Positions 63,170-64,000 of a DNA stretch of 64,000 nt are shown piece by piece; position 1 is the stretch's first letter, and each line of letters opens with the position of its first letter. The DNA comes from an uncultured Prevotella sp. GTDB lineage: Bacteria > Bacteroidota > Bacteroidia > Bacteroidales > Bacteroidaceae. The notes beneath the pieces are model-generated. The model did not search any database and was not told the origin of the DNA. It saw only the letters and a list, made by a program, of their open reading frames with translations. Position numbers and translations under genes: made by a program. The stretch spans positions 1 through 64,000 of the forward strand of contig ONKL01000015.1 of NCBI GenBank assembly GCA_900318395.1. The letters run 5' to 3'.

Positions 63170-64000
63170 CTAAGACTTTTTTCTTTGGACGCCAGTTAAA
63201 GATATCATAACGGTCCAATGGTCTCACATAATCATACCACACGAAACCTGGCAGACGCTTACGGTCTTGGGGTATCTGATTCAGAGGATACATCGTACCA
63301 GAGGTCTTCGGCGTCCACACCTTCTGCAGCTTACGGTCTTTCAGGAACATGCGGAGTTCGCTTGTCTCCTGATAGTTATAGATAATGGGCACGGTATCCC
63401 CCTCTTCGAAGTAATAGCCTATCAGCACATTGTCTTTTGCCTGGGTCTCATGGATATTTCCATCCACGAAATAGGCAAACATCTGTTTCGACACCACTTG
63501 GTTATAGCAGGCAGTATCACTCCGCAACTGTTGGATAGAGAAACAGTTGTCGATGATATGGGCATGATCTATCAGTGAGTCTTTCATAAACACTTCGATA
63601 CGATCACCCACCAGCTGCTGGTTATTGTTCCAGACGATGGGATCATGATACATCGTCATACAGGAGTCGAGCGAGTTATATACCAGAGAGTCGCAGACGG
63701 CCTGAACATCTTTACGATACGCGCGTACCTTATTATACGCGTGGATCTTCCGATACATGGAGTCTGTATCGATATTGAAGGTGATAATCTTGAAGGTATC
63801 GGCATGCATGAAGAGCGAGTCTCCCTGTGAGAAATCAATAGCCACCGCACTGTCTGTCGTCATGGCATACCCCGTATACTCATAATACTCTCCGTAGTTT
63901 CCCGTGAGCTTGTTCTTGTTCTGGGAGTCTACATACACCACATGGCGGAAAGCCTGACTGAATCCCTGCTTACTATCGTAATAGACACTGTCGCCTACCA
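63159..64000 (-). CDS. OstA-like protein, C-terminal part (5' end outside window)
   Basis: Open to the window edge (readable from [20 protein letters not shown]). Repeated beta strands with VYYDS, AYYF-type words ([58 protein letters not shown]) fit the LptA/OstA beta-jellyroll of LPS transport-like proteins common in Bacteroidetes. C-terminal KKKVLVDE is basic then acidic. Translation coupled to mutL by overlap. Confidence 0.8.
   Translation of the reverse strand, partial: VGDSVYYDSKQGFSQAFRHVVYVDSQNKNKLTGNYGEYYEYTGYAMTTDSAVAIDFSQGDSLFMHADTFKIITFNIDTDSMYRKIHAYNKVRAYRKDVQAVCDSLVYNSLDSCMTMYHDPIVWNNNQQLVGDRIEVFMKDSLIDHAHIIDNCFSIQQLRSDTACYNQVVSKQMFAYFVDGNIHETQAKDNVLIGYYFEEGDTVPIIYNYQETSELRMFLKDRKLQKVWTPKTSGTMYPLNQIPQDRKRLPGFVWYDYVRPLDRYDIFNWRPKKKVLVDE

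Overview
The window looks like chromosome from a Bacteroidales bacterium, most likely Prevotella or a close relative. The evidence is the Bacteroidetes promoter form (TTG, 19-21 bases, TAnnTTTG) in front of many genes, a TonB receptor paired with a DUF4249 lipoprotein, DUF349 and DUF5107 proteins, several lipoproteins with a Cys lipobox, and intergenic repeats typical of the group. The genus is an inference; no rRNA gene is present.

Layout. 1-7.5 kb: the end of an AraC-type regulator, then a leftward sugar-use cluster (MFS sugar porter, DUF5107-TPR protein, family 2 glycoside hydrolase). 7.6-22.8 kb: an accessory block holding an unknown AT-rich gene, a decayed DUF1186-like gene, a helical protein with a large SNF2 helicase, and facing them a five-gene leftward operon that I read as a Wadjet (JetABCD) plasmid-defence system headed by a DinD-RhuM fusion. 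22.8-34.1 kb: housekeeping genes (2-hydroxyacid dehydrogenase, DUF349, CorA, PepD, flippase-like protein, RsmA, cyclophilin, MATE). Here there are many short 'word' repeats, a four-helix-bundle gene framed by a perfect 32-bp inverted repeat, a 30-residue small ORF with its own promoter and terminator, and a likely non-coding transcript.

34.2-45.2 kb: two outward-facing paralogous lipoprotein genes whose first ~140 bp form an inverted repeat. Between them lie cdsA, ftsH, rsfS, tRNA-Gln and a serine recombinase. Only one of the two lipoprotein genes has a recognisable promoter, and that promoter lies inside the segment. This is laid out like an invertible promoter switch that would alternate expression of two surface lipoproteins while carrying essential genes along. 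A VWA-domain lipoprotein follows.

45.2-64 kb: TonB receptor/DUF4249 pair, asd, a cation:proton antiporter-lolD-cvfB operon, asnS, an RsuA/RluB-type pseudouridine synthase with nine 9-residue repeats, purB, two identical tRNA-Val genes, an ACT protein with phenylacetate-CoA ligase, mutL, and the end of an OstA-like gene cut by the window edge.

The most interesting items are the lipoprotein switch, the RhuM-headed Wadjet operon, and the four-helix-bundle unit with its related word repeats, some of which form parts of reading frames (signal peptide core, C-terminal tails, internal loops). All functional statements rest on motif recognition by eye; no searches were run.
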